Shown: piece after piece, positions 21,526-34,030 of the stretch | Layout of the letters: every line of letters begins with the position of its first letter | Position numbering within the stretch: the first letter of the stretch is position 1 | NCBI RefSeq assembly: GCF_050947335.1 | Contig: NC_134993.1 | Location: 10,230,001 to 10,294,000, forward strand | Direction of reading: 5' to 3' | DNA: 64,000 nt | Origin: Megachile rotundata | Taxonomy: Eukaryota; Arthropoda; Insecta; Hymenoptera; Megachilidae | Program-made: the position numbers and the translations under genes | The notes under the pieces: model-generated | The model's database searches: none | What the model saw: only the letters and a program-made list of their open reading frames with translations | Told to the model about the DNA's origin: nothing

Positions 21526-22989
21526 AAATTGTAAGTAAAACCACAGTTCTATACAATCCTTAAAATACTTCAATACAAGCGATCTGTTATTAATTTGTCT
21601 GTCATCATTATTTTACCATCAGTAGTAGACTGACTAAACACTTTCCAGAATCGAATTCTTATTGCACAGGTTAATTAGTACTGGCAGTTTTCAATATACT
21701 GTTTCTATTTCAATCTCGCACCAAAATAAGAAGTACGCCGGCTGCTTTCAATGTATCTCGTGTAATTTACAAACCGTCTGAAATTGAACTCGTTGTAACC
21801 AATCTGCAGAATCCTTTTAATTGAATTGGAATGCTTACGCAAACACGGCTGGAAATTCATCTGCATACAGTGCGCAAATAAGAAGACAAACAAACAAGTA
21901 TACAACTGTACGATTCGGTAAAAATCTGCGAACATTCGAAGTTATTAAGTCAACACTTTCCGTTGCACATATCACTAGATATATTATATTTTTATATACA
22001 TATAGGAATCTATTAATATTACTATATCTATATAATGTTATTAGACGTATGTACACATGTAATAATTATACATTTAATTCCCTTAAAATTTTCAACTAAA
22101 TTAACCTACATTGAACCTTGACCTCCAAAGTATTCAACTAATTCACTCTAATCATCGAAGACAGCTAAAAATTAACAACCACAATATTAATTCAGCAAAA
22201 ATTCCTTTATAAATATTTATCCTATACAATCATCGCAAAGTCTTTCGCCACAATTCTTCGACCTGTCACGCCACTTCCGTTCATTTCCTTCTTCGAGTCG
22301 GAAATTCAGATATTTCAGATCCCGTGTTGTTTCCTGCTTATGTAACCGGAGCTGACACGAATACGAGCAGAAAGATGGAAATTAAAGCTGTGATTCCGCG
22401 CCAAAAGCAGATATGTCGCGTTTGCTTTTGACGTATCTCGTTCGGACACGTGACAATGTACGCGATAGGATACGGCAAATCTCATGGAGAATCTAGAAAT
22501 TAAAGAAGAGTGGCGTATCTGCATTGGGGTTGAAGCCAGCGATCCTCCGCGTTCATCAATTCGTGATGAACGAACAGAAAGACGAAAGCGGAACGGCTCC
22601 GAGAATATTTCACAGCCACTTTCATTTGTTCGCTTATTCTGCATTGCCTTGTCGTTTCAAGATTAACGTGTTCCTCTGTATAAACCCCCGGAAGGCTCAT
22701 GTGCAACCAAACTCGGCTAAAACGCCGACTGCCTCTGAAACTTTTATAATCGAAATCCCGCGTTTAACCGTTCCGCGGTTAAATAATGGATTCTACGGTT
22801 ACAACGTGAAGGTGGCAGAAAAATATGTGACGGAAAAATGGAATCTCTTCGGGTTGCCAGAATTCCGCGAAATCAGTTTCAATTGTTGCTTTCAAGGTAA
22901 GCAGTTGACATTCAAGTTTTACAGATTTTATTCAATTTATAGTGTACTTACAATATCATTAAAATAGGATATTTTTTATAAAATACATA
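21526..22989. other. Unique region with a GC-richer island
   Basis: The island at about 22310-22900 holds overlapping frames on both strands; the longest is 22524-22967 (+, 147 codons). That frame contains a CAAGGTAAGC word near 22893 that resembles a 5' splice site, so an exon ending there is possible. I recognise no domain in the peptide, and the minus strand is equally open over 22315-22644. A gene call is therefore not supported. Confidence 0.35.
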
Positions 22990-23415
22990 ACTAATCACTT
23001 AACCTAATATAGTAAACCTAACCTAACCTAATAAACTTAAACCTAATGCAAAAAACCTAACCTAATAAACCTCAACTTAATATAACAAACTTAACCTAAC
23101 CTAATAAACCTAAACTTAATATAACAAATCCTACCAAACCTAACAAACCTAAACCTAATATAATAAACCCAACCTAACCTAATACAATAAAACTAACCTA
23201 ACCTAATAGACCTAAACCTACTATATTAAACCTAACCTAACCTAAGAAACCGAAACCTGATATAATAAACCTAACCTAACTTAATAAACGTTATCCTAAT
23301 ATAATAAACGTAGCCTAACCTAATAAACCTAAACCCACTATATTAAACCTAACCTAACCTACGAAACCTAAACCTAATATAATAAACCTAACCTAACATA
23401 ACCTAACTTCACCAT
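22990..23415. repeat. CCTAA-rich interstitial telomere-like minisatellite
   Basis: CCTAACCTAACCTAA words alternate with AATAAACCTAAA and AATATAATAA segments in a degenerate unit of about 40 bp. CCTAA is the complement of TTAGG, the common arthropod telomere repeat. There are no long perfect runs, so this is an interstitial derivative rather than a chromosome end. Confidence 0.88.
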
Positions 23416-24065
23416 TTTATCACGTGGGACACTTAATTTTCTGTACCAATATAACATTTACATTATTTGTAAAATTGAGCACTTTTCTAACTGAAAATAC
23501 TAGTATTAATTTTCTGAAACTATTGGAAAATAAATGTTGTGAAAATGTTTGGATAAAATTTGTTAAAAATGAAAATACTGTTCAATGCAATTTTCAATAG
23601 TTTTTCGTTTCTGGCAATATAACAAGAGTTCATTGTATTCGCGGTCATATGTTACTAATTGCAATAATTTTCGGTTTCGGTGTGTCCACACTATGGCAAT
23701 ATAAAGAGAGCCTGCTTATATGTTAATAATTCCAATGCCTTTACGATTCTTTAATTCTTGTTCATGGCAATATAACGAGAGCTTGCTGTACTTATATTAA
23801 TAATTTCAATAGCTTTTCGTCTCTGGCAATATAACAAGAGTTCACTGTATTCGCGGTCATATGTTACTAATTGCAATAATTTTCGGTTTCAGTGTGTCCA
23901 CACTATGGCAATATAAAAAGTCCCTGCTTATATGTTAATAATTCCAATGCCTTTACGATAATTTAATTCTTGCGCATGGCAATATAACGAGAGCTTGCTG
24001 TACTTATATTAATAATTTCAATAGCTTTTCGTCTCTGGCAATATAACAAGAGTCCACTTGTTCCA
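23416..24065. repeat. 212-bp tandem repeat, about 2.2 units, with flanking related sequence
   Basis: TTTCAATAG anchors at 23592, 23804 and 24016 give two steps of 212 bp. Each unit contains three GGCAATATAA words followed by AGAG-like tracts, so the unit is itself a threefold diverged repeat. A GTTAAAARTGAAAATACT word lies on both sides (about 23565 and 24078). Confidence 0.88.
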
Positions 24066-24830
24066 GTTCAATTTAAATTTGTTAAAAGTGAAAATACTAT
24101 TTAACACAATTTTCAACTTTTTTTATGGCAATGTATTAATGTAACATGAAAATTTGCTAAGCTATTTAAAACGTATTACACTCCAAAATGTTATAAATTT
24201 AAGAAAAAATTGTTTGTACAGTAATCCACAGTAAATGATTAATATTTTTACAAAATAATGTCCATGTATAATTAAGCAATAAAAGATGAATAAAATAAGG
24301 GTTGATATATAAATTCATTTCAATAAAAAATATAGAAGTGCGGTGTTCAAATATAAATGCAATCATATGCACAAGAGTGGCTCGAATAAATTATTTTTCC
24401 TCTCCCTCTAAAAATTTAACACGCGACATAAAAAAGTTTGTGTAAAATCCTCTCAAAGTCTGATCTAAAAAATTTAAATATCGCCCGAGGCAATTAAAAA
24501 ATTTACAAAATAAATTGGGTCATCGGTTCATTGGTCAGCAGTTTTTTAGTAGCGATGATTTAATAATGCAATTAGAGCGACTGTCAAAGTCTGAACAAAA
24601 AAGTAATAAGGTATATAGTTTCAGGGATGAATAATTACTCAGATATTAGCGATTAATCGCTTCGGGCGGGCGCGTTTTAAAATGCAGATGGTTTCTGAAA
24701 TAGAAGTTGAGATAAAGTTCAGCAAAATGTGAAATTGTGATTGAAATTTGTTTAAAACGAGGTACGGAGTGTGAATGTGCAAGTGTGTATTGATGGGAGT
24801 AGCTGTTATGCAAAGGGAGAACGCAGCCAT
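24066..24830. other. Unique AT-rich spacer
   Basis: No gene recognised. The right end (about 24640-24830) merges into sequence preceding the 160-bp array; frames on both strands overlap here without family signal. Confidence 0.4.
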
Positions 24831-25835
24831 TTTGTGGCGGGAAATTTGAAAGGCACAAAGTGTGCAGTGATATTGAAGAGCAGGATGCAAAATTTATTAA
24901 ATTACATCTTGGTTTTGTCTTCTCTGCAAGAGAATATTAACGTGAGTACCTGTGTACTATTAGACAAAAAGAAAATGGTGGCCTAAACACTTTGTGGCGG
25001 GAAATTTAAAAGCTACAAAGTGTACAGTGATATTGAAGAGCAGGATGCAAAATTTATTAAATTACATCTTGGTTTTGTCTTCTCTGCAAGAGAATATTAA
25101 CGTGAGTACCTGTGTACTACTAGACAAAAAGAAAATGGTGATCTAACTGCTTTGTGGCGGGAAATTTAAAAGCTACAAAGTGTACAGTGATATTGAAGAG
25201 CAGGATGCAAAATTTATTAAATTACATCTTGGTTTTGTCTTCTCTGCAAGAGAATATTAACGTGAGTACCTGTGTACTACTAGACAAAAAGAAAATGGTG
25301 ATCTAACCACTTTGTGGCGGGAAATTTAAAAGTTACAAAGTGCACCTTTCATAATAACAAAACAGAAGACCTAAAATTTATCAAACATTTCATTTTTCTT
25401 TCCGTTGCAACAGAATATTAACATAACTAACTATATGCTATTAGACAAAACGAAAATGGTGGTCTGACTGCTTTGTGGCGGGAAATTTGAAAGCTACAAA
25501 GTGTACCTTTCATAACAACAAAACAGTAGATCAAAAATTTATAAAACATCTCGTTTTTCTCTCCGTTGCAACAGAATATTAACATAACTAACTATATGCT
25601 ATTAGACAAAACGAAAATGGTGGTCTAACCACTTTGTGGCGGGAAATTTGAAAGCTACAAAGCGTACCTTTCATAACAGTAAAACAGTAGATCCAAAATT
25701 TATCAAACATTTCATTTTTCTCTCCGTTGCAACAGAATATCAACACAAGTAACTCTAAACCGTTACACGAAAAGAAAACAACCGAACCACTTTATGGCGG
25801 GAAATTTGAAAGGTACAAAGTGTGCAACATCGAAA
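24831..25835. repeat. 160-bp satellite-like array, about 6.3 units, each with GGCGGGAAA
   Basis: TTTGTGGCGG anchors at 24831, 24991, 25151, 25311, 25472, 25633 and 25791 give steps of 160, 160, 160, 161, 161 and 158 bp. Units 1-3 are near identical; units 4-6 form a second subtype carrying CTTTCATAACAACAAAACAG. GGCGGGAAATTT is retained in all seven anchors. Units also share GAATATTAAC, and most carry TAGACAAAA. Confidence 0.96.
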
Positions 25836-26469
25836 CGTATCCAGAATCGCTTTTTCCCAAACATCCCATTTTTTCTCCTCCGTTCGTTGTTCCACTCCAG
25901 CCACAAATGTTATATTCCATGAATTTAAATACCGAATATGTATACGGTAGCGCGTGTGCATCCATATGTAAATAAACAGTCGCGTTTAGTTTCGACGTAT
26001 GACACGTCTCGCGGAGCGACACGATTGCAACAATTGTCGTGAAAACTGTTCCCTGTAAATAAAAGCGAACGATATACGTGTGCACACGTACGCGTGATAT
26101 TTTTTTTCTATTCCCCCTCTCTTTTTCTCTACGTTTTCTTTTTAATGCACGGACGACACGCATGTAATTCACGAGCGTGCATGTCGCAATTCGGGGTAGA
26201 ATTGGATTCCGGATCGATTTAGATTGAATCATATTAGTTTAGGCGCAGTTACAGTTCCTGTAACGAATTGATGGCATGATGGCACGGAATCGAAACGAAT
26301 CGACGGATTTTTTATTTTGGCTTTTTTGGGGCATTTGACTTGTTATTGGAAGGTGCGATCTTTGTTGGCTCGAAATATTGACTCAACATTTTTATTTTTT
26401 CAGATAGCTTGTGGCAGATATTTTCGGATTTATCGGATTTCATATTTATTTTTATATTTTAAGGTTGAT
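25836..26469. other. Unique region, moderately CpG-rich
   Basis: An imperfect inverted repeat (CGACACGCATG ... CGTGCATGTCG) lies at about 26151-26188. A minus-strand frame (25792-26232) begins inside the last satellite unit and is not credible as a gene. Confidence 0.4.
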
Positions 26470-26605
26470 CTCAATTCCTGTAATATTTTAGTCTGATATT
26501 AAATTAAATTTCTGTAATATTTTAGTTTGATATTAAATAAAACTTCTGTAATATTTTAGTTTGATCTTAAATTAAATTTTTGTAATTTTTGAGTCTAATA
26601 CTAAT
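26470..26605. repeat. 34-bp tandem repeat, about 4 units
   Basis: CTGTAATATTTTAG anchors at 26478, 26512 and 26546 give a 34-bp step; a degenerate fourth unit follows. Confidence 0.88.
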
Positions 26606-27719
26606 TTAACTGTAACAAGTTTGGTATTAATTTAAATGTATTTACCTTTCGTACAAACTTAAAAATAATTTATCCAAAATTTCAATATCATTAATTTCGA
26701 AATTCTAAAATTTCATAGCAAGAATTTAAAAAAATTTGAAACTGCACAAAAGTGTCCAAATGAAATATGAAAAATAAGCGTGATAAAAAGGAATGTCCAA
26801 ATAAAATTCCGCCAATTGAACGGTAAGTGTCCCGTTCCTTCATTCCTGCTTCCCCAGATTGCACACCGTTCGTTCACAGTTTAATAGAGGTTATGGAACA
26901 TAAATTTCCAAGCCATTGATAGCAACAAAGATACTTATAAAAGGGGTTGAATTTCTTTCCTCTATCTTTCTCATTGTCCACTCGGTTTTATCGCTTTTAT
27001 CTTTCGACGTCTTTTTGTAACAAGTTTCATCGAGAGTGTCATTAATTAGAAAATTTTATTCAATTTGTGGTAAATTTCGTGGGTATTTAATTGATATCGA
27101 TTTGAGATAGGGGATCATTTTGTAGGAAGGGTGAGAAACTTGTTTTAAGTAAGGCTGTTTAAGATAAGGAGAATTTTATAGGTAGCTATTAAATGAAAAG
27201 CTATTAAGTGAAAATAATTACGATATCGATTTCTGGGAGAAATTGAAGTTGTGAGGAACTCTTGTTATAGTAATTGTAAGAGGTAATTTCTGATTGTTCA
27301 GTTTTAGTCCTTTTTAGTTGAAAATAATTTTGAATTCCAAAGCGAACAATCGCCGAAACGTGAGCAAACACGTATGATCCGCAGAAAAAAGTAATTAGTA
27401 ATCTGGAAATTTTTATGATCATTAAACGCACGAAACTGATCTGAAAATGATATGTTCGTTTATTAATTTTTCTGCCCGGTCGTTAATTACCGCGCTCGAG
27501 TATCGTTCGGTTAATTAGTAAACTTTAAACGATACGGACGATCTAGAAACTATTTTTTATAACTCACGCTGGGATCTCGATGAAAGTTAACGAGTAATCA
27601 AAATTCGATGATACGTGGGAAAAATGAATGAACCTGTCAGATTTTAAATACAATGGCGAGGAAGGTATAAGTAAAGAAAAGTTAGATATAAGTTTCTATG
27701 GATAATACATTGCTTCTAG
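26606..27719. other. Unique AT-rich region, no gene recognised
   Basis: A minus-strand frame at 27204-27431 has no family match I know. No repeat or RNA gene is visible. Confidence 0.4.
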
Positions 27720-27865
27720 TTCTAGTTTTTCTAGGTAGACATCGGTGTTATACAATATTCAAACACGTATTGACGTTATGCAATTATTTACAGGAATATA
27801 TCGATGTTATACAAATATTTACAAGCACACATTGATGTTACACAATTATCGAAGTACACTCCACT
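27720..27865. repeat. About 45-bp diverged tandem repeat
   Basis: GATGTTATACAAATATTTAC-like words recur about three to four times just before element copy 3. Confidence 0.7.
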
Positions 27866-27879
27866 TGTAAATACGAGGA

Positions 27880-29612
27880 CTTCATATTTGACGTATTCGT
27901 GATGCACTTTTAACATATTTGTGAGGCACTATTAACATATTTGTGACGCATTTTTAATGCATCCATGACGCACTCGTGACTCACTCTTAATGTATCCGTG
28001 ACGCACTCGTGACACACTTTTGTCATAGTCGCGACGCACTTCTAACGTATTCGTGACGCACTCTTAATATATTCATGACACACTTTTAATGCATTGGTGA
28101 CACAAACGTGACTCACTCTTAATGTATCCGTGACGCACTTTTGTCATAGCCGCGACGCACTTCTAACGTATTCGTGACGCACTCTTAATATATTCATGAC
28201 ACACTTTTAACGCATTCGTGACACACTCGTGACTCACTCTTAATGTATCCGTGATGCACTCGCGACGCACTGTTGTCATAGTCGCGACGCACTTCTAACG
28301 TATTCGTGACGCACTCTTAATATATTCATGACACACTTTTAACGCATTCGTGACACACTCGTGACTCACTCTTAATGTATCCGTGACGCACTCCTGACGC
28401 ACTTTTGTCATAGTCGCGACGCACTTGTAACGTATTCGTGACGCACTCTTAATATATTCATGACACACTTTTAACGCATTCGTGACACACTTAATGTATC
28501 CGTGACGCACTCGTGACGCACTGTTGTCATAGTCGTGACGCACTCCTAACGTATTCATGCCGCACTCTTAATATATTCATGACACACTTTTAACGCATTC
28601 GTGGCGCACTTTTAACGCATTCGTGACGCACTCTTAACGTATGCGTGACGCACTCATGTCGCACTGTTGACGTATTCGTAACTCAGATGTGATCAATTCT
28701 CACTGAATTTTTAATACGCTTTACCTTGGAGTTCAAGTCCAATTTACATGGCCAACGCATCATACCAAATTGACATAACATTTCAACTTTATTTGTTTTA
28801 ATATTGTAGTGATTATTTACGCACCTGACAAGTCATAGTGCAAGGATACCATTCGCAATCATACCATTCGACAGGTATGTGATGCACTTCATATACAATC
28901 TGGCCATTGAATTAGGACCAAGTAAAATTTCACTTTTATGGCTATAACATTGATGGCTGGTGCAGCCTTAAGACTATTGATGTAAGTAAGCTAAGAACGT
29001 GGATACTAACAGTTATGATCCTGATAATGGCTGTAACAATCATGGTGATGATGATGGCTATAATAGCTTAGGTATGACAGTCTTAAGACTATTGATATAA
29101 AGAAGCTGGAAATGTGACTGCTGTGATGATGTGGATGACGGGTATGACTATTATACAGTCCCTGGCCATCGAATTACCACGTACGAAAATTTCACTTGTA
29201 CGGCTATAATTATCTCACGTACGGAAAATTGTCTTAGGTCGAAATTATTACTAAATACGTTGATAACATATACATAGCAATTTGTTACCGTGATAATAAA
29301 TTGTGCGGGTGATGAGCGATTAAGGGTGCGAGCGTTTACGTTAGGAGTATCGATGGCGCTAGAGGTGAAATTTGAGCGCCATAGAAAATGTCTGCCTACT
29401 CAAAGACTAGTTTGCAACTCTCCACATTCTCCGAGTTGAAAAGAATTACAGATATTTGGGAAAATAAAGATATAAAGCACATGTCGGAGCATGCCGTTGT
29501 GACCAAAGTAAGTACAAGATATTAACCTGTGTTAATGTACAGTAGTAATCATACTAGCTAATAAAGTATATCGCAATTTGACCTTTCGCGAAAAATTCTG
29601 AAAATTTCTAGT
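27880..29612 (+). mobile_element. TGCGTCA-array element, copy 3 (element-sense orientation)
   Basis: Box array (about 27885-28690), shoulder, hairpin and an ATG at 29388. The frame reads MSAYSKTSLQLSTF and continues about 40 codons to a donor-like AAAGTAAGTAC word near 29507. Similarity to the reverse complement of copy 4 continues to a CGAAAAATTCTGAAAATTT tract ending about 29610. The ATG-to-GGTATGTGAC distance is 514 bp. No coding capacity for mobility is visible. Confidence 0.75.
27885..28690. repeat. TGACGCA box array of copy 3 with 120-132-bp higher-order unit
   Basis: Beyond the 11-bp step, a longer block recurs. TCTAACGTAT-like anchors lie at 28041, 28162, 28294, 28426 and about 28545, i.e. 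every 119-132 bp. Copies 2 and 4 do not show this particular block, so each array appears to be homogenised locally. Confidence 0.88.
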
Positions 29613-31299
29613 GGTCGATAACCAGGTATGACCGTGTAAAGCGTATTGATCGCGCACCACGAGATTCATTAAAAACCTTCTTTCACCGTTTCGATTGATA
29701 TCGTTTTACACAGGATATATCGATGTCACTTTATGTTTGTGCATTATTCCGTTGCATTCGAAGTCCGAAATTAACGTGGAAATAATTTCCAGCTGATAAA
29801 TTCCCGGAAAACGAGTCGAACGCGGGTAAATAATATAATTTCTCATTGAGAGCGACTCGATTTAAATATAATTGCGTTCAATGTAATTTTATACCGACAA
29901 AATCCTAGCTGGAACAATGAATTTCGCTGAATCAATAGCTGACGCGGGCTTCATTATGATTAACTAGATCTTTTAAACAGATTGGAAACGGAATGATAAT
30001 TAAATACAAAGGAACTTTAACTGTACTGTGACGCGTCCGTAAACTGTTATATCAACGAAATTGAATTTCACTGCTAATTAATTAAATTATAAGAATGATA
30101 AGCTAACTCTGCGACGGAAACTTTCGTGAAGTATAAATCATTCTGAGCTCAAAGGCTGCGATATTAATGAGGAACGGAAGATCGACGTTTTAAGTCGCTA
30201 ATATGCAATTAGAAACTTGCGTTTCGAGTTAAAATTGCATAAACTCGAATTAATATCTCATCAGACGTCATAAACGTTTATTATCGAAACGGAATCTTTT
30301 AAGGAAGGTATAAAATGTTTGTACAAAAGTTATAGTAGTAGTTAAAACAAGTTAACATCGAAAATTGCTGCAGATATAACAAAATAATTCAGGCACTATT
30401 AAAACACGTTACAAATATCAGTAAAATTATTTAGACAAAATTAAAACTTGTTGCATGTGTAACAATGTAGTTTTGACAACATTCAAACATGCAAAATGGC
30501 GGACGCAACTGCGTTCTAAAAATAAAATTCATCACTTTGTTGAGTTAAAATAAATCACTTTTAAAATGAACTTCAAGTTCACAATTTTAAAAATTAATAT
30601 AGTGAAAAAATTATTATAGTACTTCAACAAATTAGTAATATTAAATTATGAAGTATAACGTAAGTTGACCGCGAAATTTAAAAAAAGCATCTGGCTATTG
30701 TTCGAACCTTAAAAATTGAGGAAACGTCTGAGTCCTTTGTGTCCCATATTAATATCTACTTTCCACATCAACGTTTATCAGTTTTCCGATACAAGAACGT
30801 GCATTAAGAGATACACGCCATAAAATCTACAATCTATCCTGTAAGAGTGTCCTAGGTTGCTTTTAACGCTATGGGATGTACCAATACAAAAAGGTGCTGT
30901 AAAATTTAGAAGAACCTTTCGTCCACTGCCTGAACCTCTAAAATCGATTTTCTAAGAGTGTCCTACATTGTTATCCACGCCTTCTATAGCAACATCTATG
31001 TTTGTTCTGATACAAAGAACACGGAACAGAGGTAAGTGAAAAATGTACAATAGGCGAAATAAAGGGAGCTGAAAAATGGCGTACAGTTTCTTTTTAAATC
31101 GTTTATGTAATTGTTTTAAAATCGGTAATCAATAAATCAATAAATAAGGAATTATTATTATTATTAGTTAAATAATTAGTTTTAGTTTCATTAGTTTTTC
31201 GTCAGTTTCAATTGTTTAAATCGTAGAAGGTTTATAAAAATATAATTCGTAAATATAAACGTTAAGCTGATGACGATTGAAATTAAATTTGCAGAATGC
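29613..31299. other. Unique region, no gene recognised
   Basis: A CAAAATGGCGG word lies at 30492-30502. TAAGAGTGTCCTA recurs near 30843 and 30953 in a weak duplication. No exon or RNA gene is supported. Confidence 0.4.
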
Positions 31300-32020
31300 T
31301 TTTCATTGGAATTTTATTGCAATTTTTTATTGCATTATTAAAGATTTATTAATATTTTTATGGTTTTATTACAGTTTTCGCCTGGACATTTTATTGAAAT
31401 ACTGTAATTTTTTGTTGACACGTTATTGAAATTTTATTGTAATTTTTTTGAGGATATTGCGTTGAAATTTTGTGGAGATTTTATTGCAATGTTTTGTGGA
31501 TATTTCATTCGAATTTTTAAGGGATTTTATTAGAATTTGCGGACGTTTTACAGAAATTTTATTAAATTTTAATTTCTTGTTGATATTTAGTTGAAATGAA
31601 ATTTTATGCGAGTCTATTATTGGGATTTTATTGAAATCTTGTATTGTAAGTTTTTAGAAAAAAGTAATAAATGGTAGAAGTTGGTAAAAATGGGGGAATA
31701 TAGGATTTTGAAAATACTGTAATTTGTAACAAAAAAAATAGACATCATGAGTTACAGAAACTTTAAAATGTTAAACTTGAGAGTTATAGTAATATTGAAA
31801 CAAACAAATTGAGAATAATAGAAATTTTTAAATACTCAAATTAAAAGTTACAGAAATCTTGAAACAATCAAAATAAAAGTTACAGAAATCTTGAAATACT
31901 CAAATAAAGAGTGACTAAAATTTTGAAACTCCGAAATTGAAAGCCACAGAAATTTTAGTATAATGAAATTAAGAAACACAGAAATTACAAAATACAGACT
32001 ATTTCATTATAAAGGGATCC
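31300..32020. repeat. Low-complexity AT tracts with weak repeats
   Basis: About 31300-31640 is rich in GAAATTTTATTG words. About 31740-31990 shows roughly 35-bp repeats of AAGTTACAGAAATCTTGAAA. Both are degenerate. Confidence 0.65.
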
Positions 32021-32111
32021 AAGACAAAAGAGGCCCGGAGTCATATTGTACGTCATATTTGAATCGAGCGCTCTAGAGAGGTCACGTGATGTCTACAGCC
32101 TCTTAGCCGCC

Positions 32112-32987
32112 ATTATATCTTCAGATTGACAAGTGCCTTTTGATACTTCCATCAAATCAGTCCGACCTTCGCAATCGTTCAATTAATATGCAATAACCAA
32201 TTAAACATCCGGTCGATAAAATCGAAATACGGAAATTTATGGAACATAAAGTTTCGAAAGTTGCAAAATTTGGGGATATAGACAACTCGAACTCGACAAC
32301 CAGAGGTACAGAAGTTTGGGAAACACAGAAACTTGGATACGTAGCAGTTAGGAAATACAGCGACTCGGGAATAGAGAAGTTCGGGAAATATAGAAACTCT
32401 AGAGTATACAAATCCGAGGAATATAGAAATTGGGATACAAAAATTTGCACCGTTGTTTGCAACATTCTGCGGCAGCGAAAGCACCGCGCCCGTAAGCTCC
32501 ACAGCGAATCATACCGGCGTATCCGATTGCTATATCTCGCCATTATAGCTGCTCGAAAATGCTGCTAATTCTTTACCAGAAATGACACGTGCCAGCCACC
32601 GCAAGATTAACGCTCCCGATACTGCGTGCGAACAAACAGTTGCAAGCCAAATTGGGTAAACTGCAAAGCCCGCGACTAATCGAGCACGCGTACTCATCGA
32701 GCATCCAATCTCGATTTTCTCGAAAACCATGCTTCGTATAAAAAATTTCATTCCCCATTTTCGACCTATTTTTCGCGCAGAACCTCCGCCCGATTCACGG
32801 AATGCTACGTTCGACGCGGCGTTCGAGAATCTCGATTTCGAGCTCCCCTGTCAGATCGGCTATACATCGCCGGGAAGAAATCGAAGATTCGAGGACGGTA
32901 CTGGAACCCCTACTTCCTTTGTCGAACCTTCCCTTTCGAGTGTACTTTACGTGGAGGGTTCAACGTTCGGTTGATACAGCAGCTTAG
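32112..32987. repeat. Dispersed 0.87-kb duplication, copy A
   Basis: Near-identical to copy B at 45684-46570, in the same orientation, with a constant offset of 13,569 bp through the core. The two differ at only a handful of sites between about 32200 and 32900. The left and right 40-60 bp are more diverged and flanks are unrelated. The left part is simple-sequence-like; the right part is GC-richer with CGTATAAAAAATTTC near 32730. Several frames are open on both strands, but none is a recognised protein, and the minus-strand Phe/Ser/Pro-rich frame reflects the simple sequence. Confidence 0.92.
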
Positions 32988-33640
32988 AAAACCTTAATTT
33001 CCAGCCCTTTCAAACCACACATAGGCAGAATAAATTTGACGGTCCTTTTATAACAAAATTGTGTGAGAATATTTTGTGTCAGAATATTGTATGTTTTCAC
33101 ATTTCTTGTACGGCTCGATTTACGGAACGTCAGTATCTGTTGCGAGAAACTTACACCTGTCCAAGTTCTTTGGAGAAGTTTCGGACAGGGTCGTTGGAGG
33201 GCATCGGAAGTTCCTTGCACGTAGACCAAGTCTGACGAGAAAGGTATTCCCTTGCTGGTTTGTCAATGGGTGGGAACCCAGTCGAGGAAGTACGCATGAG
33301 GGAACACCGTGCCGTTCTGACCCCAGACGCGACTTTACGTGTCGTTGACTGCGCCCGAATATACACAACGTGCAGGAAACTCGCACGTGGGAACATCGTA
33401 GCTTAGTTACTTAAGGATCTTCGTTTCAACATCGGAACAATTACGGCTCACGTTGCTCGAGGCCGCCATTTCGTGAGCCGCGAACACCGCCATTTCGCGT
33501 TTGCGGCCGAGTCGAGTGCGCGTATCGCGCGCGTGTAATCTTCTGTGCCGCAAACGGGGATGTTCTGGAGATCGAACTTGTGTGCTGGTTTTTGGAAGGC
33601 GCCGAGGAGATTGAGGATCCGTGAGAGGGCTCCGTATTTG
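32988..33640. other. CpG-rich unique island
   Basis: CpG density peaks at about 33410-33560 (for example GCGCGTATCGCGCGCGTGTA). CCGCCATTTCG occurs twice, 14 bp apart (33473 and 33487), resembling YY1/Pleiohomeotic sites. Opposed frames at 33076-33396 match no family I know. This is a candidate promoter region by composition only. Confidence 0.4.
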
Positions 33641-34030
33641 GGGATTTGGAAAAGTTAGGTACTTGGGAATTTGGGATTTGGCAGATTTAGTGTAATTGAA
33701 ACGTGGAAAATTTAGGATACGAGGAATTTGGTGAATTTGGAAAAAATTGAAGGAAGTTGGGAATTTTTAGGAATTTAACAGGCTTTGAAAGTTTAAGAAA
33801 TTTAGGAAACTTAAAAAATTGTGAAAATTTAAAAAGAAACCGATTTCGGAAATTTAAGAAATTTTAGAAAATTACAAAATAGTGAAATAGTAAAATTACA
33901 GAGTGATAAAATCATAAATTTGCAAAATTACAAACTGATAAAATTATGAAATCTCAAAATTGCAAACTTGCAAACTTAAATAATAAAATTGTAAAATTAC
34001 AAAATTATAAAATTGTAAAACTGTAAAATA
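33641..34030. repeat. G-rich, C-poor degenerate AATTTGG/AAAATTA tract
   Basis: Irregular GGAATTTGG words pass into AAAATTACAAAATTGTAAAA words with no strict period. Confidence 0.7.

Noticed and set aside
20205..21575. Long open frames on both strands (up to 196 codons) as repeat proteins
   Set aside because: They are direct translations of a 15-bp tandem period without stop codons; frames on both strands are open at once and no start, splice or flanking gene context exists.
22524..22967. 147-codon plus-strand frame as an exon
   Set aside because: A donor-like CAAGGTAAGC is present, but no family signal, no acceptor and an equally open antisense frame; left as a possibility only.
22990..23415. 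True telomere end
   Set aside because: CCTAA runs are short, interrupted and flanked by other sequence on both sides.
32157..32543. Phe/Pro/Ser-rich minus-strand protein shared by both 0.87-kb copies
   Set aside because: Its sharing follows from the near-identical DNA; the composition mirrors a GGAAATATAGAAACT-like simple sequence and the other strand is open over the same bases.
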